64,000 nt of DNA from Sphingobium yanoikuyae (GTDB lineage Bacteria; Pseudomonadota; Alphaproteobacteria; Sphingomonadales; Sphingomonadaceae): positions 62,001 to 126,000 of the forward strand of contig NZ_CP053022.1 in the NCBI RefSeq assembly GCF_013001025.1, given 5' to 3'. Below are positions 9,952 through 18,925 of this stretch, piece after piece. Both the position numbers and the translations under genes were made by a program. The notes under the pieces are model-generated. The model saw only the letters and a list, made by a program, of their open reading frames with translations. It did not search any database and was not told where the DNA came from. Each line of letters opens with the position of its first letter. Position 1 is the first letter of the stretch.

Positions 9952-10989
9952 ATGATCGCCACGCCCTATCTTCTCTATCTCGGCCACAGCAATGACGATA
10001 TTGGCATCAAGACTTCGCGCGGGCTGGCGGTGTTCCGGCCTGATATCTGTGTAGGAGAATTCCGCCATGACGATTGCAGTCTGACGCTGGGCTTGCCCCG
10101 CATGGATTTCGCCACCGCTTATGCCGGAGGCGCACGGACTTTGGTGTTGGGCATCGCCAATGCCGGCGGCAAGCTGGGCGAAGATTTGGTACGTGACGCG
10201 CTTGCGGCGATGGAGGCCGGGCTCGACATTGCATCGGGCCTGCATCAGCGGTTGAAGGACGAACCGCAACTGGTGGAAACCGCTAAACGCCTCGGCCGCA
10301 CCTTGCATGACGTGCGCGATCCCCGTGCCGACATTCCGGTCGGCAACGGCAAGAAGCGCGCCGGCAAACGCCTGCTGACCGTCGGCACCGACTGTTCGGT
10401 GGGCAAGATGTATACCACGCTTTGCCTGGCCCGCGCCCTGTCCGCACGCGGCGTGCCCGCCGATTTCCGCGCCACCGGCCAGACCGGCATCCTGATCGCA
10501 GGCGACGGCGTGCCGCTGGACGCCGTGGTGGCCGATTTCATCTCCGGCGCGATCGAACAGATTTCGCCCGATCGCAATGATGGCGGCTGGGATTTGATCG
10601 AGGGTCAGGGTTCGCTCTTCCACCCCTCTTTCGCTGGCGTGTCGACAGGCCTGCTGCATGGTGCTCAACCCGACGCACTGGTGCTGTGCCATGATCCTAT
10701 GCGCCAGAGCATGCGCGGCCTGCCCCATTACAAGCCGCCGGGCCTTTCCGACTGTTTGGAAGCCAATCTGCGCACCGCCCGCCTCACCAACCCCGATGTC
10801 CGCGTCGTCGGCATCGCGCTCAACACCTCCGCCTTGGAAGAGGCAGAGGCGCTAGCGCTCTGCGCCCGTATCGGCGACGAGTTCGGCTTGCCCTGTTCCG
10901 ATCCCTATCGCATGGGCGTGGAGGCGATCCTCGACCGGCTGCTGGAAACGCACACGGCGACGATCGCGCCCGCAACGAAGACCGCCTGA
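9952..10989 (+). CDS. dgcN: DUF1611 family protein, probable D-glutamate N-acetyltransferase DgcN
   Basis: 345 aa, full length for DUF1611. The N-terminal half carries GTDCSVGKMYTTLCLARAL, a P-loop-like nucleotide/CoA-binding motif; the second half has DLIEGQGSLFHPSFAGVS and a conserved CHDP segment. DgcN proteins acetylate D-glutamate as the first step of a D-Glu catabolic route, and DgcA then converts N-acetyl-D-Glu to the L form. The adjacent enolase-superfamily gene starts 5 bp after the stop and an amino-acid symporter follows, matching the dgcN-dgcA context. The family assignment is firm; the exact acyl donor is inferred. Confidence 0.85.
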   Translation: MIATPYLLYLGHSNDDIGIKTSRGLAVFRPDICVGEFRHDDCSLTLGLPRMDFATAYAGGARTLVLGIANAGGKLGEDLVRDALAAMEAGLDIASGLHQRLKDEPQLVETAKRLGRTLHDVRDPRADIPVGNGKKRAGKRLLTVGTDCSVGKMYTTLCLARALSARGVPADFRATGQTGILIAGDGVPLDAVVADFISGAIEQISPDRNDGGWDLIEGQGSLFHPSFAGVSTGLLHGAQPDALVLCHDPMRQSMRGLPHYKPPGLSDCLEANLRTARLTNPDVRVVGIALNTSALEEAEALALCARIGDEFGLPCSDPYRMGVEAILDRLLETHTATIAPATKTA

Positions 10990-10994
10990 TCCCC

Positions 10995-11987
10995 ATGGCC
11001 CGCACGCTGACCGCTCTGGGGGAAAGCTTTCCTCTCGCCACCCCTTTCCGCATTTCGCGCGGGGTCAAGACCGCCGCTGATGTCGTCACCGTCACCCTGT
11101 CGGAAGGCGGCGTCATCGGCCGGGGCGAATGCGTTCCCTATCCCCGCTATGGCGAAAGCGTGGAAAGCAGCATTATCGAGATCGAGGCAATCCGGGAAGC
11201 GTTGGAAAGCGGCATCGATCGCCGCGTCCTTATCGATATGCTGCCCGCAGGCGCAGCGCGCAACGCGGTTGATTGCGCCCTGTGGGATCTGGAATTGCGC
11301 TTGAGCGGCAGCGACATCGCCACGGCCATGGGTCTTGCCCGGCCGCTGACACCTATAGCCACGGCCATGACCGTCGGCCTCGACACGCCCGACGCCATGG
11401 GACTGGCCGCTGCCGCGCTTGCCGACGTGCCCCTGATCAAGGTGAAGGTCGACCGGACCGATCCCGCCGCCCAGCTCCGCGCCGTCCGCGCCGCCGCGCC
11501 CTCCCCCCGCATGATCGTCGATCCTAATGAAAGCTGGACGATGGCGGAGGTCAGCGATCTTCAGGCGCTGATGATCGACCTGAGGGTTGACCTTCTGGAA
11601 CAGCCGCTGCCCGCGCATGAGGATGGCGATCTCAACGGCTTTAGCTCTGCGATCCTGATCGCCGCCGACGAATCCATCCATGTCGCCGCTGATCTCGATA
11701 GCCTGCCCGACGGCTATGGCGTGGTGAATATCAAGCTGGACAAGACCGGTGGCCTGACCGCCGCGCTCGACCTGGCTCAGGCCGCGCGCGCGCGCGGCCT
11801 TGGCGTCATGACCGGCTGCATGATCTGTTCGTCCCTCTCTGTCGCGCCCGCCTGGGCCATTGCGGCGGACAGCGACTTTGTCGATCTGGACGGACCGCTC
11901 TGGCTGTCGGTCGACCGGGAAGGCGGCGTGACAGGGGTTCGCGGACATCTGTTGCCCGCGCAACCGGGCTTCTGGGGCGGACTGTAA
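10995..11987 (+). CDS. dgcA: Enolase-superfamily epimerase, probable N-acetyl-D-Glu racemase DgcA
   Basis: 330 aa, of the dipeptide-epimerase / muconate-lactonizing-enzyme subgroup. The catalytic K-x-K appears in LIKVKVDR. The metal ligands lie in MIVDPNESW (Asp), LLEQPL (Glu) and AADESIH (Asp), and the second catalytic Lys is in NIKLDKTGG. This layout fits 1,1-proton transfer at the alpha carbon of an N-acylated amino acid or an L-Ala-D/L-Glu dipeptide. Tight coupling to dgcN (5 bp) favours the N-acetyl-Glu role over muropeptide epimerisation, but the latter cannot be excluded. Confidence 0.88.
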   Translation: MARTLTALGESFPLATPFRISRGVKTAADVVTVTLSEGGVIGRGECVPYPRYGESVESSIIEIEAIREALESGIDRRVLIDMLPAGAARNAVDCALWDLELRLSGSDIATAMGLARPLTPIATAMTVGLDTPDAMGLAAAALADVPLIKVKVDRTDPAAQLRAVRAAAPSPRMIVDPNESWTMAEVSDLQALMIDLRVDLLEQPLPAHEDGDLNGFSSAILIAADESIHVAADLDSLPDGYGVVNIKLDKTGGLTAALDLAQAARARGLGVMTGCMICSSLSVAPAWAIAADSDFVDLDGPLWLSVDREGGVTGVRGHLLPAQPGFWGGL

Positions 11988-11994
11988 CTACAGC

Positions 11995-13236
11995 ATGTCA
12001 ACAATGACCCGCCGCTGGTTCGCCATTCCCCTCTGGCTGCGCGTGTTGGGCGGGTTGCTCGCAGGCGTGTTGACGGGGCTATTCTGGCCAGCCGCTATTC
12101 CCTGGATTGGCTTTGTCGGCGAACTCTTCGTCCGGCTGATCCGCATGCTGGTCGTCCCCATTGTCTTCGTGTCGATCGCATCAGGCGTAACGGCTCTCGC
12201 CGATCCGCGCCGGCTGGGATCAGTAGGTGGGCGTACGGTCCTTCTTTTCGCCTTCACCACTGCCTGCGCCGTCTCGATCGGCATGGCGCTGGGATTGTTG
12301 ATCGGGCCCGGCACCGGCGCAGCACTGGGCAAGGCTGTGCCCCATGCATTGGAGGAGGCGAAATCGCTGCATGATCAGTTGATCGGCATCGTGCCCGTCA
12401 ACATCGTCCAGTCATTGGCCGAAGGGGATATGCTGGCAATCATCTTCTTCGCCATGCTGTTTGGCTGCGGCGTCATTCTGGCCGGAGACGAAGCACGGCC
12501 CATGGCCAATATGCTGCAATCGGCCAGCCGGGTGCTGTTTCACCTTGTCCGCCTCGTGATGGAAATCACGCCCTTCGGCGTCCTAGCCCTGATTGCCAAG
12601 GCCGTGGCGGACAATGGCATCGCCGTCTTCGCCAATATCGGCTGGCTGGCGCTGTGCGTGCTGCTGGGTGTGATAGTCCAAATATTGCTGGTCCATCTGC
12701 CGCTCATCAGGCTGGTCGCACGCCTATCGATCCGCCGCTTCTTCCACGCGGCCGTTGATCCGTTGCTGGTCGCCTTCTCTACTGCCTCTTCCGCAGCGAC
12801 ATTGCCTGTCGCGCTACGGGTAGCACAGGAAGAATTGCAGCTAGATCCCGCCATCGCATCGACCGTGTTGCCCATTGGCGCCAGCATTGGCAAGGACGGC
12901 ACCGCCATGTATGTCGGCCTGCTCAGCATCTTTGCCCTGCAGGCGCTGGGCGTACATCCGGATTCTACGATGCTGGGAATTATGCTGTTAACCGGCGCGT
13001 TAGCAGCTTTTGGTACCGCGCCAATTCCATCTGCATCTTTGTTCATGCTCGCAGCTGTGCTATCGGCAGTTGGCATTTCACCGGAACAGACCGCGCTGGT
13101 GGTAGGCTTTGTACTGCCGTTCGACCGTCTGCTCGACATGACTCGTACCATTGCTAGCGCGAGTGCGAACTTGGCAGTTACAACTGCCGTCGCGCGTAAC
13201 GACACCCGGTCCAATCAATTAGCATTTCCGCAGTAG
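11995..13236 (+). CDS. Dicarboxylate/amino acid:cation symporter (DAACS family)
   Basis: 413 aa, polytopic inner-membrane protein of the glutamate/aspartate transporter fold. Family marks include FVRLIRMLVVPIVFVSIASGV near the N-terminus, the serine-rich hairpin AFSTASSAATLPV, and the later segments GASIGKDGTAMYVG and PSASLFMLAAV. It probably imports glutamate, aspartate or their D- or N-acyl forms together with protons or sodium. It starts 7 bp after dgcA and is therefore the last gene of the dgcN-dgcA operon. No clear terminator hairpin was found after it. Confidence 0.9.
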   Translation: MSTMTRRWFAIPLWLRVLGGLLAGVLTGLFWPAAIPWIGFVGELFVRLIRMLVVPIVFVSIASGVTALADPRRLGSVGGRTVLLFAFTTACAVSIGMALGLLIGPGTGAALGKAVPHALEEAKSLHDQLIGIVPVNIVQSLAEGDMLAIIFFAMLFGCGVILAGDEARPMANMLQSASRVLFHLVRLVMEITPFGVLALIAKAVADNGIAVFANIGWLALCVLLGVIVQILLVHLPLIRLVARLSIRRFFHAAVDPLLVAFSTASSAATLPVALRVAQEELQLDPAIASTVLPIGASIGKDGTAMYVGLLSIFALQALGVHPDSTMLGIMLLTGALAAFGTAPIPSASLFMLAAVLSAVGISPEQTALVVGFVLPFDRLLDMTRTIASASANLAVTTAVARNDTRSNQLAFPQ

Positions 13237-13405
13237 GCGAGGCGCCGGTCAGCTATTACCGATAGTCACTCAGCTCCAAACGTGGCGAAGACGACCCTCT
13301 TGTCCTTCAGCAGCGCTGAACACCGAAATGCGGTCGCTTCCTGCCGCCCCCCCCTGTACCTCGTTCGCGTCGACGTTTTCCTCAGCCTGATATGAATGCT
13401 GCGAG

Positions 13406-13669
13406 ATGAGCCCTGATCCCTCACCGCTGCATTGGGTCGACGATAGCGCTTACTGGAGTGCCAATCGCGCCCAGCATGCAATTGTCGGCGACTATGAGCT
13501 GATTGCCTATGATATTCCTCCGACGGGCGACGCGGCGGCGAAGATTGGCTGGGAAATCTATACCGGACCCAACCAGAGCCAACTTCTAAGGACGCAAGAG
13601 GCAACGGATTTCAATGCAGCAAAAGCTGCTGCAGAACAGGCTTGGCGCGACCTTCAGAACGACTTGTAA
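13406..13669 (+). CDS. Small hypothetical protein (87 aa)
   Basis: An acidic 87-aa protein beginning MSPDPSPLHWVDDSAYW, with a central GWEIYTGPNQSQLL and a helical, Ala-rich C-terminus. No family is recognised. The hydrophobic/acidic balance looks like a genuine globular protein, more so than the overlapping opposite frame. It lies between the symporter operon and the recombinase, facing the latter's 3' end. Confidence 0.55.
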   Translation: MSPDPSPLHWVDDSAYWSANRAQHAIVGDYELIAYDIPPTGDAAAKIGWEIYTGPNQSQLLRTQEATDFNAAKAAAEQAWRDLQNDL

Positions 13670-13696
13670 CGCCTACGGGCCGAGATTGTGTGACGC

Positions 13697-15220
13697 CTAT
13701 TTCATGCGCGTCAGCAACCGCCCCGCCGCGCCGTGCTCCGCTGCCAGATTGCGGTTATAAAGAAGCGGCATCTTGGGTGACTTCCAGCGCAGCGCATCCA
13801 TGATACCGGCAATATCCTCGCCGGCCGCAAACAGGTCGTTGTTCATGCCGATCCGTGTAGAGTGGGCACTGATCCCCTTGTGCCATTGGGCAAATTCTTC
13901 AGCTGTCAGGTCGGGGATAAGGCCCTTATCCCAGGCCTCCTGTGCACGTGCCTTGAATATCTGCGTAACCGCCTGGGGGCGAAGCGGTTCCTGCCCAAGC
14001 GTAACCACCTTCAAGGGACCAGCGCCCGCGCGCTTGCTGCTACCCTCGTCCAACATTAGGCCGGGTAGACCCAAATAGGTAGCTGCTGCCCTGCGCCGGG
14101 CATCAGCACGCAATTTCGCCGGATCGGCAGGCTTGCGCATCTTGATGAACAGACGCCGGAAGACGGCGCCCTGCTCACCGGGTACGCCAAGTTCGTCCTT
14201 GACCTTCGCCCAAGCCTGAAGGGCAAGGACCGAGCGCATCGACAGAAAGGCAGTAGCCCCCTCCCCTTCCTGGTCGCCCTTATGCCGGGGAATGACGAGG
14301 AGCCGGGTATCAGGATCGCTTGCAGGCAGGATATGCTCAAAGCAGATGGCCACAAGTTCTGAAGCGCGCAGACCGGTATCATAGGCGACGGAAAGCAAGG
14401 CGCGGTCCCGAATCCCCTTTTCGTCCGAGCCGCAGGCTTCGAGCAATGCCTTAAGGCTCACCCCTCGGCTCTGGGCGCCGAAGACATCGCTCACGGCCCC
14501 CTTGTATCGCAAAGGCCGCGCCTGTTTTTGGGCGGTGCCAAGACGGCGCCGCAAGGCCTTCATCTCGAGACGGACAAGGTCGTTTCTGGTGGGATCCTCG
14601 AGCCCAAACAACCTATGGAAGGTCCCGATAGCCCATAGGATACGGGACAATGTCGCGGGACGGGCAGACTTTCCCCCTACCCCATCTGCGCGATCCCGCA
14701 GGAATGCGATCACCGAGGCGGGCTGCGCAGGCAAGGCGCTCACGCCTTGGGCGCGGCAGGCATCGCCAAAGCCGCGCATGTCAGCAAGGAGACCACGCAC
14801 CGTATTGGCAGCACTGGCCGCAAGCGTCGCCTCGACAAGATCAATGTTGAGCACCGGCCGTTCGCGACCGGGCAACTGGGCGAGAACCGCCTCAAAGCGC
14901 TGCAGCGGCGTGCGCGCGCGGTCGGCCTCGCGCCAGCTTCGCCGCGCGGCCAGTTCCTGCTTACGCGCGCCATAAGCCCAACGCTGCCCGGGCGCAGGCA
15001 TAACAGTGCCGGTCAGCAACGGGCCCGGCGGCGCATCGGGTGGGACCTGAGATGTGGCAGGCTCCGGGGCAACAGGCTCGCTCTGCGGCCGGGAGAGCAC
15101 GGGAACCTCGGCCTCTTCCGGCAGCGCCATGAAGGCTCTCAATCCGCGCAAGGGGCGCTTGGACGTATCGTTCATGCCCATGTTCGCTTCGCTGTCATAA
15201 GCCATCTTATAGAAAACCAC
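13697..15220 (-). CDS. Tyrosine-type site-specific recombinase/integrase
   Basis: Up to 507 aa. The C-terminal catalytic domain has the first Arg in TGLRASELVAICF (about residue 283), then H-x-x-R in AHSTRIGMNND (about 453), then RWKSPKMPLLYNRNLAAEHG with a candidate nucleophile Tyr near the C-terminus. The upstream part (residues 80-250) fits a SAM-like core-binding domain. The first 60-90 residues are Pro/Ala-rich and probably disordered. Internal ATGs at 15205, 15181 and 15175 are alternative starts to the GTG at 15220. A paralogue lacking the N-terminal half lies at 60745-61473 on the other strand. Probably involved in plasmid dimer resolution or integration. Confidence 0.85.
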   Translation of the reverse strand: MVFYKMAYDSEANMGMNDTSKRPLRGLRAFMALPEEAEVPVLSRPQSEPVAPEPATSQVPPDAPPGPLLTGTVMPAPGQRWAYGARKQELAARRSWREADRARTPLQRFEAVLAQLPGRERPVLNIDLVEATLAASAANTVRGLLADMRGFGDACRAQGVSALPAQPASVIAFLRDRADGVGGKSARPATLSRILWAIGTFHRLFGLEDPTRNDLVRLEMKALRRRLGTAQKQARPLRYKGAVSDVFGAQSRGVSLKALLEACGSDEKGIRDRALLSVAYDTGLRASELVAICFEHILPASDPDTRLLVIPRHKGDQEGEGATAFLSMRSVLALQAWAKVKDELGVPGEQGAVFRRLFIKMRKPADPAKLRADARRRAAATYLGLPGLMLDEGSSKRAGAGPLKVVTLGQEPLRPQAVTQIFKARAQEAWDKGLIPDLTAEEFAQWHKGISAHSTRIGMNNDLFAAGEDIAGIMDALRWKSPKMPLLYNRNLAAEHGAAGRLLTRMK

Positions 15221-15381
15221 CGATTTTGGATCAATGATAATGGCCCTTGTCGGCTATTCAGTTTTTCAAGCTATGTTCACCATTCACTGAAATGACATTT
15301 AGCTTTAATTATGGATTACCAAATGGCAGGAAACTGGACTAAACATCCTGTAGAAATAGCCATCGTGGAAAGCAGCCCGAC

Positions 15382-16386
15382 GTGGATCGCAGCGATCTTA
15401 TGCTTGCCTATGCAAAGGCCCATGGCGCCCTCGAGCGATTGGATGATCGATGGGCCACATCTCCGGTTGCCGGCGCATGGCGCGCACGCATGGCCTGGAC
15501 CGAGCGTCATGCCCTCGCCTGGGCCGACAGTTTCGACATACCTGCCGACGCGCTTGTGTTCGACAAGCGCGGTCGACTGCGATCGGGCGACTATGACCTT
15601 ACACATTGCAAAGATGCGATCGGGGCACCGATCAGCCGCAGGGCGCTGCTCGAAGAGCCCGAACAGCTTCTCGCCTGGCTGGGTGGGGAGCGCGCAGGCG
15701 CCGGACCGGACTCACGATGGGAAACGATTCAGGCCATCGAGACCTGGTCGAGAGCCAGCACAGCACTGCCCCCTGCCCCGCCCCTTCTCATGGCCGCCCG
15801 TCTCTCTTCCCTCTGGCGGCGCCACGCGCCTCTTGGACGCGGCGACGTTGTCGCCAGCCTTCTTATCGGTGACCGGTGGAGCATGGGCCGTCAGCCAGGT
15901 TCGCAGGGCGGGCTTGTCGCATTGGGCATGCGCCACAATGGTGGCCGCTGGAAGACGGCGAGCGGCGAGGAGGCCGAGCATCTCTGGCTTGGCGCCATTC
16001 GGGCAGGCGCAATGGCCCATCTCGAACTCGAGAACCGATTGCGCGCCTTCGCCATGCGCGTGCGCCATGTTCTCGTGCGTCGTCGACGCAGCGGTCAACT
16101 TGGAGAGCTGATGGCCTTTGCAATGGAGCGCCCCCTGATCAACAGCAGCGACGTGGCACAGCGTACGGGTCTCACGCACGCCGGCGCCATCAAGCTGCTG
16201 TCGATCGCGCATGACGAAGGCCTGCTGATCGAAACGACTGGCCAGGCCAGCTACCGGCGCTATGCTATCCCGCTCAGCGAACCACAAAGCGCGACTTTGG
16301 TGGAACAGCAAAGATCCCAACCTATGTTTGCAGAGCCTCTCGGAGAGGTTGAGGCCAAAAATCACCCCTTCCAGGAGCCCTTCTGA
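15382..16386 (+). CDS. DUF1612 / HTH domain protein (RHE_PE00001-like)
   Basis: 334 aa from GTG 15382. The central region (WSMGRQPGSQGGLVALGMRHNGGRW) and the C-terminal winged HTH (LINSSDVAQRTGLTHAGAIKLLSIAHDEGLL) match the DUF1612-HTH proteins common on rhizobial and sphingomonad plasmids, which are of unknown role and may regulate DNA-binding or Fic-like functions. It sits between the recombinase and the replication block, on the strand opposite to repA/parB/parA. The start is uncertain because no strong ribosome-binding site is visible. Confidence 0.65.
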   Translation: MDRSDLMLAYAKAHGALERLDDRWATSPVAGAWRARMAWTERHALAWADSFDIPADALVFDKRGRLRSGDYDLTHCKDAIGAPISRRALLEEPEQLLAWLGGERAGAGPDSRWETIQAIETWSRASTALPPAPPLLMAARLSSLWRRHAPLGRGDVVASLLIGDRWSMGRQPGSQGGLVALGMRHNGGRWKTASGEEAEHLWLGAIRAGAMAHLELENRLRAFAMRVRHVLVRRRRSGQLGELMAFAMERPLINSSDVAQRTGLTHAGAIKLLSIAHDEGLLIETTGQASYRRYAIPLSEPQSATLVEQQRSQPMFAEPLGEVEAKNHPFQEPF

Positions 16387-17670
16387 GAGCCAAAATGCGG
16401 CATTGATGATCCATATCCTGCCGGCGCGCCCAAGGCCCTCCAGTAGCCCTTAAAACGCACCATGCGCGATTTCATGATTTGTTCCTCTCGAGAGGCATCA
16501 ACGCAGCTATTGCGCGGGCACATAGGGCATGCATGAGGTCAGTCGGCGTTGTTGGCCGCTTGAAGATGGTTCTCATACTTGGTGAGTGACAGCATCAAGC
16601 CTGCATCAACCAATGAGGGCTCTGATCGGGCCGCGGCAGATCGTCCATTCACCAGCGCCCCTGTCGCGTTGCACTGCATGTTTCAAGCGCAAGCCACGCG
16701 ACTGCAGAGCCAGAATGATTGCGAGCGACGCCTGGACAGGCCTTGCTCTGAGCCACTGGGGCTCGACGAAATGCACAGATGTTTCCGATCGCAGGGTTAG
16801 GATGCCCTTTCATCCCGTCGCTCTTCCTTGAGCGGATCTCCGCGACGGCCTGTGACCGCAGCATGCTGCCTGGCCAGCGACTGCCGAGGATAGATCGTGC
16901 GACAAAAGACCTGATCATCTGCGCCGAGCGGACATTGCCGTGATGACCGGGACGCGACATGAATGATGAAGAGAGGCTTCGGTTGCGAGATTGGTATCGC
17001 TCCCCTCCTCTGCAGCCAAGTGCGAAAACAGGGGATATGCGCGTAATCCTTGTTTGGCAGGCCCTTCCCATCAGGCCTTGCACAAGATTTGCTGATCAGG
17101 CTTTCATATCGATGAGGAAACCGAGCATTGTCATGCCGGCATTGGTAGTGGCCCTTGTCGGTTGTCAGTCCAATTCCCGGCCTGGGACTGACACAAGAGG
17201 CCCTCCCATCTCTGGCTTGGGCTTGGGCTTGGGCTTGGGCTTGGACTTGGCGAGCCTCAAGATGTTTGTCGAGATCGTTAGCCCTGGCCGGCATATGCCG
17301 CCAATGAGCGGGTGCGGTGATGCGTCCCCTGCCCTGTTGAAGGCCCTCGAACTTGGCAGGTGCTGCGTCCAGATTATGACTATGCGGGTCGGGGCAGATG
17401 GATGGGCCGTAATGTCCGCGCGAGTGGTGTTCGGACTTCTGGCCCATTGTCCGGCGCACCCTTCCCTCCCTGCGCCATCAGCAGGCTATCGTTGAAGCTC
17501 TACGTGCAATCGAGCAATCCAGGGTCTTCCGAGAGACCCAGTCTCCGGCTAAATTTCAACCAGGAAGGAAAGCGCCGCAAGGCGCGTCTTATCAGGTTTA
17601 GAAGAATCCATAAGAAGTTAGGGCTGCCCAACAGGCTGGGCGAATCGCGGAGTCCGCGCGATTCGCATCA
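16387..17670. other. 1.3-kb region with no supported gene
   Basis: Several open frames exist on both strands, but none has convincing protein character, a ribosome-binding site or a recognisable family. The codon pattern is unlike the neighbours. It holds a short hexamer tandem repeat (17215-17250) and leads into the iterons. Probably decayed coding DNA or plasmid spacer. Confidence 0.5.
17215..17250. repeat. Hexamer tandem repeat (GCTTGG)n
   Basis: Five perfect tandem copies of GCTTGG (17215-17244) and one variant ACTTGG (17245-17250). It encodes no supported protein. Likely slippage-prone. Confidence 0.85.
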
Positions 17671-17678
17671 GAAGCGCC

Positions 17679-17781
17679 GTTCCTGAAGTCCCGCTGACCT
17701 GTTCCTGAAGTCCCGCAACTGGTGTTCCTGATACCCCGTAGATGCGTTCCTAAAGTCCCGTTGGCCGTTCCTGATATCCCG
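17679..17781 (+). repeat. Five direct iterons, about 22-bp period (RepA-binding candidate)
   Basis: A 15-bp core GTTCCTGAAGTCCCG and close variants start at 17679, 17701, 17724, 17746 and 17767, giving spacings of 22, 23, 22 and 21 bp (about two helical turns). Copies 3 and 5 read GTTCCTGATACCCCG and GTTCCTGATATCCCG; copy 4 reads GTTCCTAAAGTCCCG. Direct repeats with this period beside a RepA gene are the usual origin iterons of theta-replicating plasmids. Confidence 0.85.
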
Positions 17782-17813
17782 TGCCGTATGCCAGTAGGAG
17801 CGGCGGGCGATAG

Positions 17814-17833
17814 AGAGTAAAACATGTTTTACT
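17814..17833. promoter_or_regulatory. Palindromic site, copy 1 (same as upstream of repA)
   Basis: AGTAAAACATGTTTTACT (17816-17833) is a perfect 18-bp palindrome; with the two preceding bases AG it is identical over 20 bp to the site at 20077-20096. It lies 33 bp after the last iteron. Candidate binding site for RepA dimers, ParB or another plasmid regulator. Confidence 0.7.
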
Positions 17834-17967
17834 TGCCAGTAAGTCACCGGAAAATCGGGGCTTTCGTATGCGTATCACCTGTCCGATCGCGACGAAAATT
17901 GAGCTGAGAGCATCGGCGCGGGCCCATCGGCAAGCGCGACCGACATAGCGCCGCTGCCTGGCAGGCA

Positions 17968-18147
17968 CGGTATTTGAGGAACATGGCATTCGGCTGGAAA
18001 ATGGCCATCTGGCCGCTTCTTGCTGGTATCCAACCGGGCACGGAGCGGGCTTGAGCCATATTTGCGCCCCCATCGCTACGGAACTTCGGGAACGGATGGA
18101 GTGACGAGGGCATGTGCGCCATCTGCCATGAACGGGATTTCAGGATC
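17968..18147 (-). repeat. Three scattered inverted iteron-like sites
   Basis: Iteron-like cores on the opposite strand lie at 17968-17982 (CGGTATTTGAGGAAC), 18079-18093 (CGGAACTTCGGGAAC) and 18133-18147 (CGGGATTTCAGGATC). Each is a reverse complement of the GTTCCTGAAATCCCG type with a few changes. They are weaker than the direct array and may be secondary RepA contacts. Confidence 0.5.
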
Positions 18148-18470
18148 AGCCGATGCCGGCTCGCTGTGCCGCAGCCTCGTCCTGTCCGGGACAAGGCCCC
18201 CTCCCCTCCCAAGGGGTGTTCCCGCAGAGATCTTGCCTTTGTTCGCCCTTATGAGCCGCTACCTGTAGGACTGGATGCGTCGCCAGGGGCGCTGCCCAGT
18301 CCTGGGCATCTTCGCCCGACCTGTGCTATTCAGGCTCCCGCTATCGATGTGGCGCTGCAAGGCGCACGAGGCTGAAACACAGATGTCTCGCGACGATCTT
18401 CCAGCTTTCGCAGCGATCGGTACATGGTTGGCCATCGTGTGCGGACCGGCTGTCGGGCTCGTGCAGAGGC

Positions 18471-18871
18471 CGTTCCTGAAATACCGCCTTCGCATGTTCT
18501 GGCTGATCAGCGTCGCGCGAGACCGACAGATCGGCACGATCATAACAGAGCGGGAAGCTTCGAGTTGGGGGGCTTGGCGGTGGGCCGGCGAACCGGTGGC
18601 TTCCAAGAACCAGCGCATGGGGCAGGGGCGGGCGCTTGCCGCCACGACAGGTCAAGCGACGCCCTTGATACCCGCTGGGGCCGGCGATGCGATCCGGCGT
18701 GCTCATGCACGCCCGATTGCCGTCAATGCCGATCGGCCACTCATGCAGCGGACATCAGATGAAGGGCAAGAATGAGTGCCGCAGCAGGCTCTAAGTAATG
18801 AAGTTGCAATCGCGATCGGCAGGAGAGGGGAGGGGCATTACCCGTCCCCTCAAGGCGGTATTTCAGGAACG
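18471..18871. repeat. 20-bp perfect inverted repeat pair with iteron core
   Basis: CGTTCCTGAAATACCGCCTT at 18471-18490 is repeated exactly in inverted orientation at 18852-18871. The arms contain the iteron core and are 361 bp apart. The right arm is 55 bp from the repA stop. The spacing and perfection suggest binding sites for looping (handcuffing) or a second origin element. Confidence 0.75.
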
Positions 18872-18925
18872 GACCGCTCCCGATCGCCTGGGCGCAGGCA
18901 AAAACGATCCTGATGCCGACAAGGC

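Larger units (their letters stand above)
17679..18871. other. Probable plasmid origin of replication (oriV)
   Basis: A non-coding 1.2-kb stretch immediately 3' of repA that holds the five direct iterons, three weaker inverted copies, the 20-bp inverted repeat pair and one palindromic operator. No convincing gene lies inside. Location and content are what is expected of an iteron origin served by the neighbouring RepA. DnaA boxes were not confidently identified. Confidence 0.7.

Noticed and set aside
17215..17250. Hexamer repeat considered as additional iterons
   Set aside because: The unit is 6 bp and unrelated to the GTTCCTGAA core, so it is a simple-sequence repeat.
16797..17459. 220-codon minus-strand frame with a QAQAQAQAQA run
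   Set aside because: The run is just the hexamer tandem repeat read in frame; no ribosome-binding site or recognisable domain.
18275..18775. 166-codon plus-strand frame in the origin region
   Set aside because: It spans an arm of the inverted repeat, has no family resemblance, and similar frames exist on the other strand; better explained as origin DNA.
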